DNA of 64,000 nt from Agromyces agglutinans (lineage in GTDB: Bacteria; Actinomycetota; Actinomycetes; Actinomycetales; Microbacteriaceae): assembly GCF_009647605.1 (NCBI RefSeq), contig NZ_WJIF01000002.1, positions 558,001 to 622,000 on the forward strand, read 5' to 3'. Positions within the stretch are counted from its first letter, which is position 1; each line of letters starts with the position of its first letter. Positions 17,378 to 25,000 of the stretch are shown here, piece after piece. A model generated the notes under the pieces. That model was not told where the DNA came from, made no database searches, and saw nothing but the letters and a program-made list of their open reading frames with translations. A program made the translations under genes and the position numbers.

Positions 17378-17456
17378 CCATCCTCCTCCACGCCGCACCC
17401 GAATCGAATCGCCAGTCTATCGAAGATTTCGGGGCTTTAGTTCGATTTATTCAATC

Positions 17457-17485
17457 TTCATAAAGTTGCCTAAACGTCGTAAACT
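17457..17485 (+). promoter_or_regulatory. Probable promoter of the AAA ATPase gene, in an AT-rich divergent gap
   Basis: TTCATA (17457-17462) and TAAACT (17480-17485) are separated by 17 bp, and the GTG start lies 7 nt after the -10, so the transcript is probably leaderless. The gap 17378-17492 is the most AT-rich stretch in the window and must also hold the mrp promoter; TAGACT on the minus strand near 17415 is a candidate -10. Confidence 0.6.
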
Positions 17486-17492
17486 CCGACAC

Positions 17493-18719
17493 GTGGACAG
17501 CATCAGCAATCCCTACACGCCGAATGCGGGCGCGACGCCCGAGGTCGTCGTCGGGCGCGACGACCAGCTCGAGGCGTTCGACGTGCTGCTGCGCCGGCTG
17601 GAGCGGGGGCGCACCGAGCAGTCGATGATCCTCACCGGCCTCCGCGGCGTCGGCAAGACGGTGCTGCTCGGCCGGTTCGGCGACCTCGCACGCACCGCCG
17701 GCTGGGAGGTGGTCGAGATCGAGGCGGTCAAGCACGACGACCGGCGATTCCGGCAGGCCATGTTCTCGCAGCTCAAGGCCGCACTGCTGCGGCTCTCGCC
17801 GCGTGCTCGCTGGACCGAACGGGGCCGGCGGGCCGCCGAGGTGCTGAGCGCGTTCGCCGTCTCGGTCGACCTCGACGGCACCTTCAGCGTCTCATGGGAC
17901 GTGCCGCCCGCCGAGGGTGCGGGTGACCACGGCGACCTCGCGATGGACCTCACCGACGTGTTCGTCGCGCTCGGCGAAGCGGCACAGGAGCAGGGAAGAG
18001 GCGTCGCGCTCCTCATCGACGAGGTGCAATTCCTCGGCCGAAGCCAGCTCGAAGCGCTCATCCAGGCGGTGCACAAGACCGTGCAGCGAAAGCTCCCGAT
18101 CACCTTCGTCGGCGCAGGTCTTCCGCAGATCGCCGAACTCGCAGGCGACGCGAAGTCCTATGCCGAGCGCCTCTTCACCTTTCCGCGCATCGGGTCGCTC
18201 GAGGGCGAAGCCGCGCGCCGCGCGCTGTCCGCGCCCGCGGCCGTCGAGGGCGTCGTGTTCGACGACGATGCCATCGACCTCGCCATGGAGATCACGCAGG
18301 GTTACCCGTATTTCATCCAGGAGCTCGGGTATCAGGTGTGGTCGATCGCGCAGGACGGCGTCGTTCACCGCGACGATGTCGAGATCGCCCGCGAGGCGTA
18401 CGACGCCAAGCTCGACAGCGCATTCTTCCGTGTGCGGCTCGACCGGGCGACACCGCTGCAGACCGCGTACCTGCGGGCCATGGCCGAGCTCGGTCCCGCC
18501 CCGCAGAAGGCCGCCGACGTCGCGCGGGTGATGGGGCGCGAGTCGACGCAGGTCGGTCCGACCCGTGCTGAGCTCGTCGACATGGGTCTGCTCTATACGC
18601 CCGAGCACGGCTACGCCGCGTTCACGGTGCCCGACTTCGACCGGTTCATCCTGCGAGCGGTGCCCGAGCTGCACGTGCCCGAGATCCAGAAGCGCCGCCG
18701 CCGCGACGACGAGGCGTGA
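17493..18719 (+). CDS. AAA-type ATP-binding protein of unknown role
   Basis: The 408-aa protein has Walker A GLRGVGKT near residue 52 and Walker B VALLIDEVQFL near 172, then a sensor-like stretch (PITFVGAGLPQIAEL). A helical/winged-helix-like C-terminal region resembles the archaeal-type ATPase and Orc1-like groups. No partner gene is obvious: mrpA is divergent, and the next gene is a sulfurtransferase 31 bp downstream. The GTG at 17493 is the only reasonable start. Such ATPases often travel with mobile or defence genes, but nothing of that kind flanks it. Confidence 0.8.
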   Translation: MDSISNPYTPNAGATPEVVVGRDDQLEAFDVLLRRLERGRTEQSMILTGLRGVGKTVLLGRFGDLARTAGWEVVEIEAVKHDDRRFRQAMFSQLKAALLRLSPRARWTERGRRAAEVLSAFAVSVDLDGTFSVSWDVPPAEGAGDHGDLAMDLTDVFVALGEAAQEQGRGVALLIDEVQFLGRSQLEALIQAVHKTVQRKLPITFVGAGLPQIAELAGDAKSYAERLFTFPRIGSLEGEAARRALSAPAAVEGVVFDDDAIDLAMEITQGYPYFIQELGYQVWSIAQDGVVHRDDVEIAREAYDAKLDSAFFRVRLDRATPLQTAYLRAMAELGPAPQKAADVARVMGRESTQVGPTRAELVDMGLLYTPEHGYAAFTVPDFDRFILRAVPELHVPEIQKRRRRDDEA

Positions 18720-18750
18720 ATCCTCGCCCGCGAACGGCGACGATGGGAGC

Positions 18751-19629
18751 ATGCAGATCCTCATCCAGCCCGACGAGCTCGCCGCGCGCCTGGCCGACAC
18801 CCTCGCCGGGAACGCGGTCGACGCCGACTCGGAGCCGGGCGGCCGGACGGTCGTGCTCGACGTCCGCTGGAGCCTCCAGCAGCCCGACGGCCGGCCCGCG
18901 TACCGATCGGGGCACGTGCCGGGGGCGGTCTACGTCGACCTCGAGTCCGAGCTCTCCGACCACGATCGCGAGGGCGAGGGGCGCCACCCGCTGCCGACGG
19001 AGGAGCGGTTCACCGCGGCGATGCGGCGCTGGGGCCTGCGCGACGGCGACCTCGCCGTGGTCATGGACGACCTCGGCGGCCAGTCCGCCGCCCGGGCCTG
19101 GTGGTTGCTGCGGCACGCCCGCTTCGACGTGCGGCTCCTCGACGGGGGCCTCTCGGGGTGGGTCGCCGCGGGGCATCCGCTCGAGCGCGGCGACGTCGTG
19201 CCCGAGCCCGGCGAAGCGACCGCCCGTTTCGGCGGCATGCCCGTGCTCGACATCGACGACGCGGCCGCACTCGCGGCGGGCGGCGTGCTGCTCGACGCGC
19301 GGGCAGCCGAGCGTTACCGCGGCGAGGTCGAGCCGGTCGACCCGGTCGCCGGCCACATCCCCGGCGCCCGCTCGGCTCCCTCCGCAGGCAACCTCGACGC
19401 CGACGGGCGATTCCTGCCGGTCGAAGCGCTCGCCGAGCGGTTCGCCGCCCTCGGCGCGACGCCCGGCGCCCCGGTCGCCGCGTACTGCGGCTCGGGCGTG
19501 ACCGCGGCGCACGCCGTCGCCGCGCTCGCGATCGCCGGCGTCGACGCGGCGCTGTTCCCCGGATCGTGGAGCCAGTGGTCGGGCGAGGGGCGCCCGGTCG
19601 CGACGGGGGATGCCCCGGCCGGGAGCTGA
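18751..19629 (+). CDS. Two-domain rhodanese-like sulfurtransferase
   Basis: The 292-aa protein has two rhodanese domains, as in thiosulfate and 3-mercaptopyruvate sulfurtransferases. The N-terminal domain (SGHVPGAVYVDLESEL) is inactive at the active-site position (MDDLGG, no Cys). The C-terminal domain has GHIPGARSAPSAGNL and the catalytic loop YCGSGVTAAH with the persulfide-forming Cys. CGSGVT is typical of the 3-mercaptopyruvate/thiosulfate group, but substrate cannot be fixed from sequence. GGGAG precedes the ATG. Confidence 0.9.
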   Translation: MQILIQPDELAARLADTLAGNAVDADSEPGGRTVVLDVRWSLQQPDGRPAYRSGHVPGAVYVDLESELSDHDREGEGRHPLPTEERFTAAMRRWGLRDGDLAVVMDDLGGQSAARAWWLLRHARFDVRLLDGGLSGWVAAGHPLERGDVVPEPGEATARFGGMPVLDIDDAAALAAGGVLLDARAAERYRGEVEPVDPVAGHIPGARSAPSAGNLDADGRFLPVEALAERFAALGATPGAPVAAYCGSGVTAAHAVAALAIAGVDAALFPGSWSQWSGEGRPVATGDAPAGS

Positions 19630-19709
19630 TGCGCCGAGCGCGCCCGCGCGGGCACCGGCGTGCATCCGCTGCACGTCATCTCGTCTTCGTCCCGAACGCC
19701 TCGCTCACG

Positions 19710-19782
19710 GTGCAGGAATTCCGCTGCACGGCTCGGCGCGGCGGGGCGTGACACGCCGCCGATCAGCGAGGAATTCCTGAAC
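19710..19782. repeat. 73-bp inverted repeat, family copy B
   Basis: The left end GTGCAGGAATTCC and right end GGAATTCCTGAAC share a perfect 10-bp pair (CAGGAATTCC with GGAATTCCTG). It lies between the convergent ends of the sulfurtransferase and methyltransferase genes. Outer length is exactly 73 bp, as in copies A and C. An internal TGACACGCCG resembles the GACACGCCG of those copies. Confidence 0.75.
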
Positions 19783-19810
19783 CGCGAACGTCGATGTCGC
19801 GGGCGTGCCG

Positions 19811-21061
19811 TCACCGCGGGTTGCGACCCTTCCTCCCCTTCGCGCGATCGGAGGGGTCGGCATCGGTGTCGGTGTCGGTGTCGGTGTCGCCCTCTTCCTC
19901 CGGCGCGGCGTCGGTCAGGGTCGAGTCGGCTGCCGGCTCGGCCTCGGATTCTCCATCCGCCTCGGCTCGGGCGTCGCTGTCGGGTTCGATGGATGCATCG
20001 GCATCGGCATCGGCATCGGCATCGCCCTCGCTCTCGCCGTCGGCATCCGCGACGGCCGGTTCGGCCGCTCCGATCGCCGAGTTCCAGCCGTCGTCGGCGT
20101 CCGCCGGTCGGTGGCCCACGCCGATGAGCGTGGTCAGGTCGACCCGCGCGATGCCGCGTTCGCGCAGCGAGGCCAGCAGCCGCGCGCGGACGCGCTCCCG
20201 GGCCTCGTCGTCGAGACCGGCCACGAGGTTGTTGCGGCTGGTGCCCAGCACGACCCGCCACGCGAGGTCGTCGTCGAGGTCGACGTGGCGCGGCACCTCC
20301 TCGCCCCGGGTGTCGACGAGACCCAGGGTGTGCAGCCAGTGCGCGAGCGCGCCGGCCGAGTCGGGCACCCGCCGCGCCGACATCCTGGCGCGGAACCGGT
20401 CGACCGCGGCGGCTCCGGCCTCCCCGCCCTCGGCGACGACCGCCTCGAGCAGCGCGTCCGTGAGATCCTCGAACGCGCTCGGCGCCCAGACGGTGATCAC
20501 GACCCGGCCCCCGGGCCGGGCGCGGGATGCGAGGTGGCGCACGCCCGCATCGACGTCGTCGAAGAAGAACACGCCGAGCACGCACTGCACGACGTCGTAG
20601 CCGACCTTCTCCCACGTCGCCGCGTCGCCGGTGTGGAACACGAGTTGCGGCACGAGGCCGCCCGACGCGTCGGAATCCGAGGGCGGTTCGTCGTCGACCT
20701 CGGCGTCGGCGTCGCCCTCGCCCGCCGCCTCGCGGGCCGCGGCCCGCTCGGCTTCGAGCGCGGCCGCGCGGGCCGACTCGAGCGAGGCGGCGCGCGCCCT
20801 CGCCAGATCGAGCATGGGCTCCGCGAGGTCCACGGCGTCGACGAGGCCCCCCGGCCCGACGAGCTCGGCGGCCGGCACGGCCGACGCCCCGGTTCCGCAG
20901 CACGCGTCGAGCACGAGCTCGCCGAACTGCGGCGACGACCGCAACACGGTCGCCAGCGAGATCGGCTCCCACACCTCGGCGTCGAGTGCCGCGAAATCCG
21001 AGGCATCCTCGATGAAATGCCTGATGGCGTCATCGACGCCTGTTGGTTCCCCCATGGGCAT
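19811..21061 (-). CDS. SAM-dependent methyltransferase with acidic low-complexity insert and tail
   Basis: The class I methyltransferase core shows motif I (LVLDACCGTGASAVPAAEL near 48), an acidic loop (AVDLAEPMLDLARARA), and the motif IV region VGYDVVQCVLGVFFFDDV. Between the acidic loop and motif IV lies a 50-residue Ala/Glu/Asp-rich insert. After about residue 325 comes a 90-residue tail of Asp, Ala, Glu and Thr repeats (runs of Asp-Ala and Asp-Thr), ending in the basic KGRKGRNPR. The core resembles ubiquinone/menaquinone-type methyltransferases; the substrate is unknown. ATG 21061 is used; a Met two codons in is possible. Confidence 0.82.
   Translation of the reverse strand: MPMGEPTGVDDAIRHFIEDASDFAALDAEVWEPISLATVLRSSPQFGELVLDACCGTGASAVPAAELVGPGGLVDAVDLAEPMLDLARARAASLESARAAALEAERAAAREAAGEGDADAEVDDEPPSDSDASGGLVPQLVFHTGDAATWEKVGYDVVQCVLGVFFFDDVDAGVRHLASRARPGGRVVITVWAPSAFEDLTDALLEAVVAEGGEAGAAAVDRFRARMSARRVPDSAGALAHWLHTLGLVDTRGEEVPRHVDLDDDLAWRVVLGTSRNNLVAGLDDEARERVRARLLASLRERGIARVDLTTLIGVGHRPADADDGWNSAIGAAEPAVADADGESEGDADADADADASIEPDSDARAEADGESEAEPAADSTLTDAAPEEEGDTDTDTDTDADPSDRAKGRKGRNPR
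19865..20023. repeat. Hexanucleotide tandem repeats inside the methyltransferase gene
   Basis: Four copies of GGTGTC (19865-19888) and five copies of GCATCG (19994-20023) encode the Asp-Thr and Asp-Ala runs of the acidic tail. Units of six keep the frame, so copy number could vary without breaking the gene. Confidence 0.85.
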
Positions 21062-21189
21062 ATCATGCCGTGCCGCAGGCGCCGGAGGCGACGGCTTGAC
21101 GGAATCGCCGCCGACCCCTACTCAGGCAATCGTGATGCGGACCGGGCAGACTGGTCGGGTCCTGACCTCCGATCGAAGTGAGATCCCCC

Positions 21190-22155
21190 ATGAATCGCGC
21201 CATGCGCCGCGCCGTGCCCGTCGCGCTCGCCGTCACCTCCGCCCTGCTGCTGGCCGGCTGCGCGGGCGGCGATCCGTCGCCGACCGACGACCCGTCGGCG
21301 TCGCCGGCCGCCGACGCGTGCCAGGAGATCTCGTCGGGCGACCTCTCCGACGGCGTCGAGGTCGAGGGCGAGTTCGGTGAGGCCGCCCCCACCGCGACCT
21401 TCACCACGCCGATCGAGACCGACGAGCTGCAGCGCACGCTGCTCATCGAGGGCGACGGTGAGACCACGGCCTCCGGCGACGTGGTGGACGTCGTGATCAG
21501 CATGTACTCGAGCTCGAGCGGCGAGCAGCTGGTGTCGCAGCCCGCGCAGCTCGGCGTCGGCGACGAGACCCTCCTCGTCGGGTTCACCGCGGCGATCGAC
21601 TGCGTGCCCATCGGCTCGCGCACCGTCACCGTCGCGCCCGCCGCCGACGTGTACGGCGAGCAGGGCAACGAGACCATCGGCGTCGCGCCCGGCGAGGCCG
21701 TCGTCATCGTCGCCGACGTCATCGGCGAGGTCGAGCCCCTGACCCCGGTCGAGTGGACCGAGAACGTGCCCGAGGTGACCTTCAACGGCGACGAGCCGCC
21801 GACCGTCGTGATCCCCGATGCGCCCGCCTCGACCGAGCTCGAGCTGAAGATCCTCGAAGAGGGCGACGGCGACACCGTCGGCGAGGGCGACACGGTCTCG
21901 GTGAAGTACCAGGGCCTGAACTGGGCGACGAAGGAGATCTTCGACCAGTCCTACCCCGGCGAGCCCGCCGAATTCCCCACCACGGGCGTGATCCAGGGCT
22001 TCGGCGCGGCGCTCGTCGGCCAGAAGGTCGGCACCAAGCTCATCGTGACGATCCCGCCGGAGTACGGCTACGGCGTCGAGGAGAGCGAGAATGGCCTCGG
22101 CGGCCAGACGCTCGTCTTCGTGGTCGAGATCGAGGGCACGACGCCGGCGCAGTAA
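21190..22155 (+). CDS. FKBP-type peptidyl-prolyl isomerase lipoprotein
   Basis: The 321-aa protein starts with a lipoprotein signal (MNRAMRRAVPVALAV, then lipobox LLLAGC with Cys near 22), so it should be anchored outside the membrane. Two FKBP-like domains follow. The first (about 50-185) is divergent. The second (about 220-318) is canonical: VSVKYQGLNWATKEIFDQS, GFGAALVGQKVGTK and IPPEYGYG. It probably helps fold secreted proteins. The ATG at 21190 gives the better signal peptide; an in-frame GTG at 21178 adds four residues. Confidence 0.92.
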   Translation: MNRAMRRAVPVALAVTSALLLAGCAGGDPSPTDDPSASPAADACQEISSGDLSDGVEVEGEFGEAAPTATFTTPIETDELQRTLLIEGDGETTASGDVVDVVISMYSSSSGEQLVSQPAQLGVGDETLLVGFTAAIDCVPIGSRTVTVAPAADVYGEQGNETIGVAPGEAVVIVADVIGEVEPLTPVEWTENVPEVTFNGDEPPTVVIPDAPASTELELKILEEGDGDTVGEGDTVSVKYQGLNWATKEIFDQSYPGEPAEFPTTGVIQGFGAALVGQKVGTKLIVTIPPEYGYGVEESENGLGGQTLVFVVEIEGTTPAQ

Positions 22156-22178
22156 CGCCGCCAGCCGCAAAGGGTTCA

Positions 22179-22214
22179 CGAAGGGGATCGGGGCACGTGC
22201 CCCGGTCCCCTTCG
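22179..22214. terminator. Long bidirectional hairpin between convergent genes
   Basis: CGAAGGGGATCGGGGCAC pairs with GTGCCCCGGTCCCCTTCG over 18 positions with one G-T wobble, centred on CACGTG. It lies between the ends of the FKBP gene (22155) and the ECF T-subunit gene (22218). No U-tract follows on either strand, as is common in high-GC actinobacteria. Confidence 0.85.
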
Positions 22215-22217
22215 TCG

Positions 22218-23120
22218 TCAGACCGCGAATCCGCCGTCGACACCGGCCGACAGCACCCACCAGTACAGCGCGCCGGCGGCGATCCAGAACGCCACCACGA
22301 AGACGGTGTCGCGCGCGCGCCAGCGGCTGACCGTGCGTTCGGTGCGGGTGCGATGGGCGCCGAAGGCGCGGGCATCCATCGCGAGGGCGACGCGCTCGGC
22401 GTGGCGGATCGCGCTCGCCAGCAGCGGGATCGCGAGCCCCACGGTGCGGCGCAGCCATGCGATCGGGCCGCGGCCGTGGTCGGTGCCGCGCACGCGGTGC
22501 GCCGCGCGGATCACCTCGAGCTCGTGCCCGAACCGCGGCACGAAGCGCAGCGCCGCGAGCGCCGTGTAGCCGATTCGGTACGGCACCCGCAGGTTCTGCA
22601 CCATGGCTCGCACCAGCTCGGGGCCGCCGGTCGTGAGCCCGGCGAGCAGCGACAGCAGCACGAGCGCCGCGATCCGCAGCGCGGTCGCGAGGCCGACGAG
22701 GTACGCCGCGAGCGTGAAGCGCCAGTCGCCGATCTCGAGCAGCACCACGGATGCCGCCGCGCTCGAGCCGTCGACGCGCGCCGGGTCGACCCAGATGCCG
22801 AAGCTGAGGCCGAGTACCGCGACCGCCAGCGGCGTGCCGACGAGGAGTCCGACCATCGTGCGAGCGCCCAGCTTCGCGCCGACGAACAGCAGCAGCATCG
22901 TCGCGACGATGAGCACGGTCGGGATGACGACGCCTCGCGTGAAGATCAGCGCGAACATGACCGGCATCGGCGCGGCCAGCTTCGCGAGCGGGTTGAGCGC
23001 GTACAGGAACCGCCCTCGCGGCGCCGCGCGCTCCGCGTACGGGTCGACGACGGGGGATGCCGCGGCCGGGGCATCCGTCGATGCGTCGCGCACGGTCACC
23101 GCGCCCGCCTCGGCGGTCAT
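22218..23120 (-). CDS. ECF transporter transmembrane (T) subunit
   Basis: The 300-aa protein has five or more hydrophobic segments and the EcfT hallmarks LYALNPLAKLAAP near residue 40 and the Ala-Arg-Ala cytoplasmic motif region (ALAMDARAFGAHRTR) near 255, which couples to the ATPases. It overlaps the double-ATPase gene by four bases. Energy-coupling-factor importers take up vitamins or metals with the help of an S subunit; none is encoded beside it, so the substrate is unknown. The CbiQ/YkoC-like layout and the iron box upstream are the only hints. Confidence 0.92.
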   Translation of the reverse strand: MTAEAGAVTVRDASTDAPAAASPVVDPYAERAAPRGRFLYALNPLAKLAAPMPVMFALIFTRGVVIPTVLIVATMLLLFVGAKLGARTMVGLLVGTPLAVAVLGLSFGIWVDPARVDGSSAAASVVLLEIGDWRFTLAAYLVGLATALRIAALVLLSLLAGLTTGGPELVRAMVQNLRVPYRIGYTALAALRFVPRFGHELEVIRAAHRVRGTDHGRGPIAWLRRTVGLAIPLLASAIRHAERVALAMDARAFGAHRTRTERTVSRWRARDTVFVVAFWIAAGALYWWVLSAGVDGGFAV

Positions 23121-24868
23121 GCGCCGACCCCGGCGGCGACGGGAAGCTGGGCCATGCGGGTCACGCCGTGCCAGCCGGGATGGTTCGCGAGACCGCGGGT
23201 CGCGCGAGCGAGCGGGGGATGCCGCAGCCCCGCCTGCTCGATGAGCGGGCCCGCGAGCACCTCGGCGGTCGGGCCGACGCCGAGCAGTCGTCCGTCGGCC
23301 ATCACGGCGGTGCGCGTCGCGGAGTCGGCGACGAGCTGCAGGTCGTGGGTCACGACGAGCACGGTGGTGCCCTCGTCGTTCAGGTCGCGCAGCATGCCGA
23401 GCAGTTCGGCGGCGCGTTCGCGGTCCTGGCCGAAGGTGGGCTCGTCGAGCGCGAGCACCGGGGCACCGGCGACGAGCGCGGTGCCGACCGAGAGCCGGCG
23501 CTTCTGCCCGCCCGAGAGCAGGAACGGGTGCTGGTCGCGCAGGTGCTCGAGCCCGAACCGCGCGAGCACGCGTTCGACGATCGGCGCGCGGTCCTCCTCG
23601 GGCACGCCCTGCACGCGCAGGCCGACCTCGAGCTCTTCCGCGACGGTCGACGCGATGAACTGGTGCTCGGGGTTCTGGAAGACGAAGCCGATGCGCCGGC
23701 TGCGCTCGCGGGCGTCGGCGCGGGTCGGGTCGAGCCCGAGCACGTCGATCGCGCCGGCCGTCGCCGGGATGACGCCCGCGATGGCCTGCAGCAGGCTCGT
23801 CTTGCCGGCGCCGTTCGTGCCGACGATCGCGAGGAAGTCGCCCGCGGCGACCTCGAGGTCGACGTCGTGCACGACGACCGGGCCGCGCTTTCCGCCGCGC
23901 CGGACCGACAGGTCGGTGACGCGGATGGCGGGACCCGCGCTCGCGCCGTGCGGCGGACTCGGGGGCCTCCCTGCGCCGGCCTCGCGCGGCGCCGGCAGCT
24001 CGGGCCTCGCGTCGAGCGCCGCGCCGAGCTCGGCCGGCGTCAACGGCAACGGGTCGAGCACGACGCCCGCGTCGGCCAGCCGCATGGCGGCGAGTGACGA
24101 CACGGGCAGCCAGACGCCCAGTTCGAGCAGCTCGTCGGCGCGCTCGCGCAGGATCTCGCGCACCGGGCCGTCCATCACGAGGCGGCCCGCGCGGTCGAGC
24201 ACCACGACCCGATCGACCACGTCGACGGCAGCGTCGAGGTTGTGCTCGACGAGCACGATGGCGTGGTCGCGCTCGCTCGCGAGCTCGCGCAGCACCGCGT
24301 ACACCTCGTCGATGCCGGCCGGATCGAGGTTCGCCGTCGGCTCGTCGAGCACGAGCACGGGCGAGGCCATCGCCAGCGCGCAGGCGATCGCGAGCCGTTG
24401 GCGCCCGCCGCCCGAGAGCCGGTCGGGGTTCTCGCGACGGCGTTCCCACAGCCCGACGAGCTTCAGCGCGCGTTCGGCGCGCTCGAGCACCTCGGCCGCC
24501 GGCACCAACTGGTTCTCGGGTCCGAACGCGACCTCGTCGAGCAACGTGCCGGTGACGACCTGGGCGTCGGGGTCCTGGAAGACCATCGCCACGTGGGCGC
24601 TGAGCACGCCGACCGGATGCTCCGCGCTGTCGAGTCCCGCGACGCGGATGCTGCCCGTGAGGTCGGCGGGGACCGCATGGGGGATCAGGCCGTCGAGCGC
24701 GAGCGTCAGCGTGGACTTGCCGCACCCCGATGGTCCGAGCACCAGCACGACCTCGCCGGCGTGCACGTCGAGCGTGACGCCGTCGGGGGTGGGAGCGGTC
24801 GCGCCGTCGTGCCGGATGCTCACGCGGTCGAGGGCGAGCAGGGGCGCTGCGGCGGATGCGGAGGTCAT
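23117..24868 (-). CDS. ECF transporter double ATPase (fused A subunits)
   Basis: The 583-aa protein carries two ABC ATPase domains in one chain. Domain 1 has Walker A GPSGCGKST near 45, Q-loop QDPDAQ, signature LSGGGRQR and Walker B VLVLDEPTANLDP. Domain 2 has GTNGAGKTS near 350, Q-loop QNPEHQF, signature LSGGQKRR and VLALDEPTFGQD. This fused layout is like YkoD/EcfA1A2. It is the first gene of the unit; an IdeR-like box lies 43-61 bp upstream of the start. Confidence 0.94.
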   Translation of the reverse strand: MTSASAAAPLLALDRVSIRHDGATAPTPDGVTLDVHAGEVVLVLGPSGCGKSTLTLALDGLIPHAVPADLTGSIRVAGLDSAEHPVGVLSAHVAMVFQDPDAQVVTGTLLDEVAFGPENQLVPAAEVLERAERALKLVGLWERRRENPDRLSGGGRQRLAIACALAMASPVLVLDEPTANLDPAGIDEVYAVLRELASERDHAIVLVEHNLDAAVDVVDRVVVLDRAGRLVMDGPVREILRERADELLELGVWLPVSSLAAMRLADAGVVLDPLPLTPAELGAALDARPELPAPREAGAGRPPSPPHGASAGPAIRVTDLSVRRGGKRGPVVVHDVDLEVAAGDFLAIVGTNGAGKTSLLQAIAGVIPATAGAIDVLGLDPTRADARERSRRIGFVFQNPEHQFIASTVAEELEVGLRVQGVPEEDRAPIVERVLARFGLEHLRDQHPFLLSGGQKRRLSVGTALVAGAPVLALDEPTFGQDRERAAELLGMLRDLNDEGTTVLVVTHDLQLVADSATRTAVMADGRLLGVGPTAEVLAGPLIEQAGLRHPPLARATRGLANHPGWHGVTRMAQLPVAAGVGA

Positions 24869-24910
24869 GGCGGTCCAGGATCGACGGGTCGATCATCGAG
24901 GCGGATCGAC

Positions 24911-24929
24911 ATAGGAGAGCCTAACCTCA
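24911..24929 (-). promoter_or_regulatory. DtxR/IdeR-like iron box upstream of the ECF operon
   Basis: Read on the minus strand the 19-mer is TGAGGTTAGGCTCTCCTAT. Compared with the DtxR/IdeR consensus TTAGGTTAGGCTAACCTAA it matches at 15 of 19 positions. The internal TAGGCT could also serve as the -10. It is the only gap before the ECF genes, so iron-responsive repression of this transporter is inferred. Confidence 0.72.
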
Positions 24930-25000
24930 CCCGCGTGCGGCCGCCGCATCCTTCCTTCCGCGTTCACGGCGAGCGGTTCACACCCCTCGCGAGCGCCCGC

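Noticed and set aside
14345-17440. A plus-strand frame of more than 1000 codons opposite mrpA
   Set aside because: Its product is Arg/Asp/His/Glu-rich without domains and mirrors the antiparallel frame of mrpA; long shadow frames are expected at this GC content.
19865-20023. Hexamer arrays as a non-coding microsatellite
   Set aside because: They lie in frame within a methyltransferase gene and preserve its reading frame to the stop.
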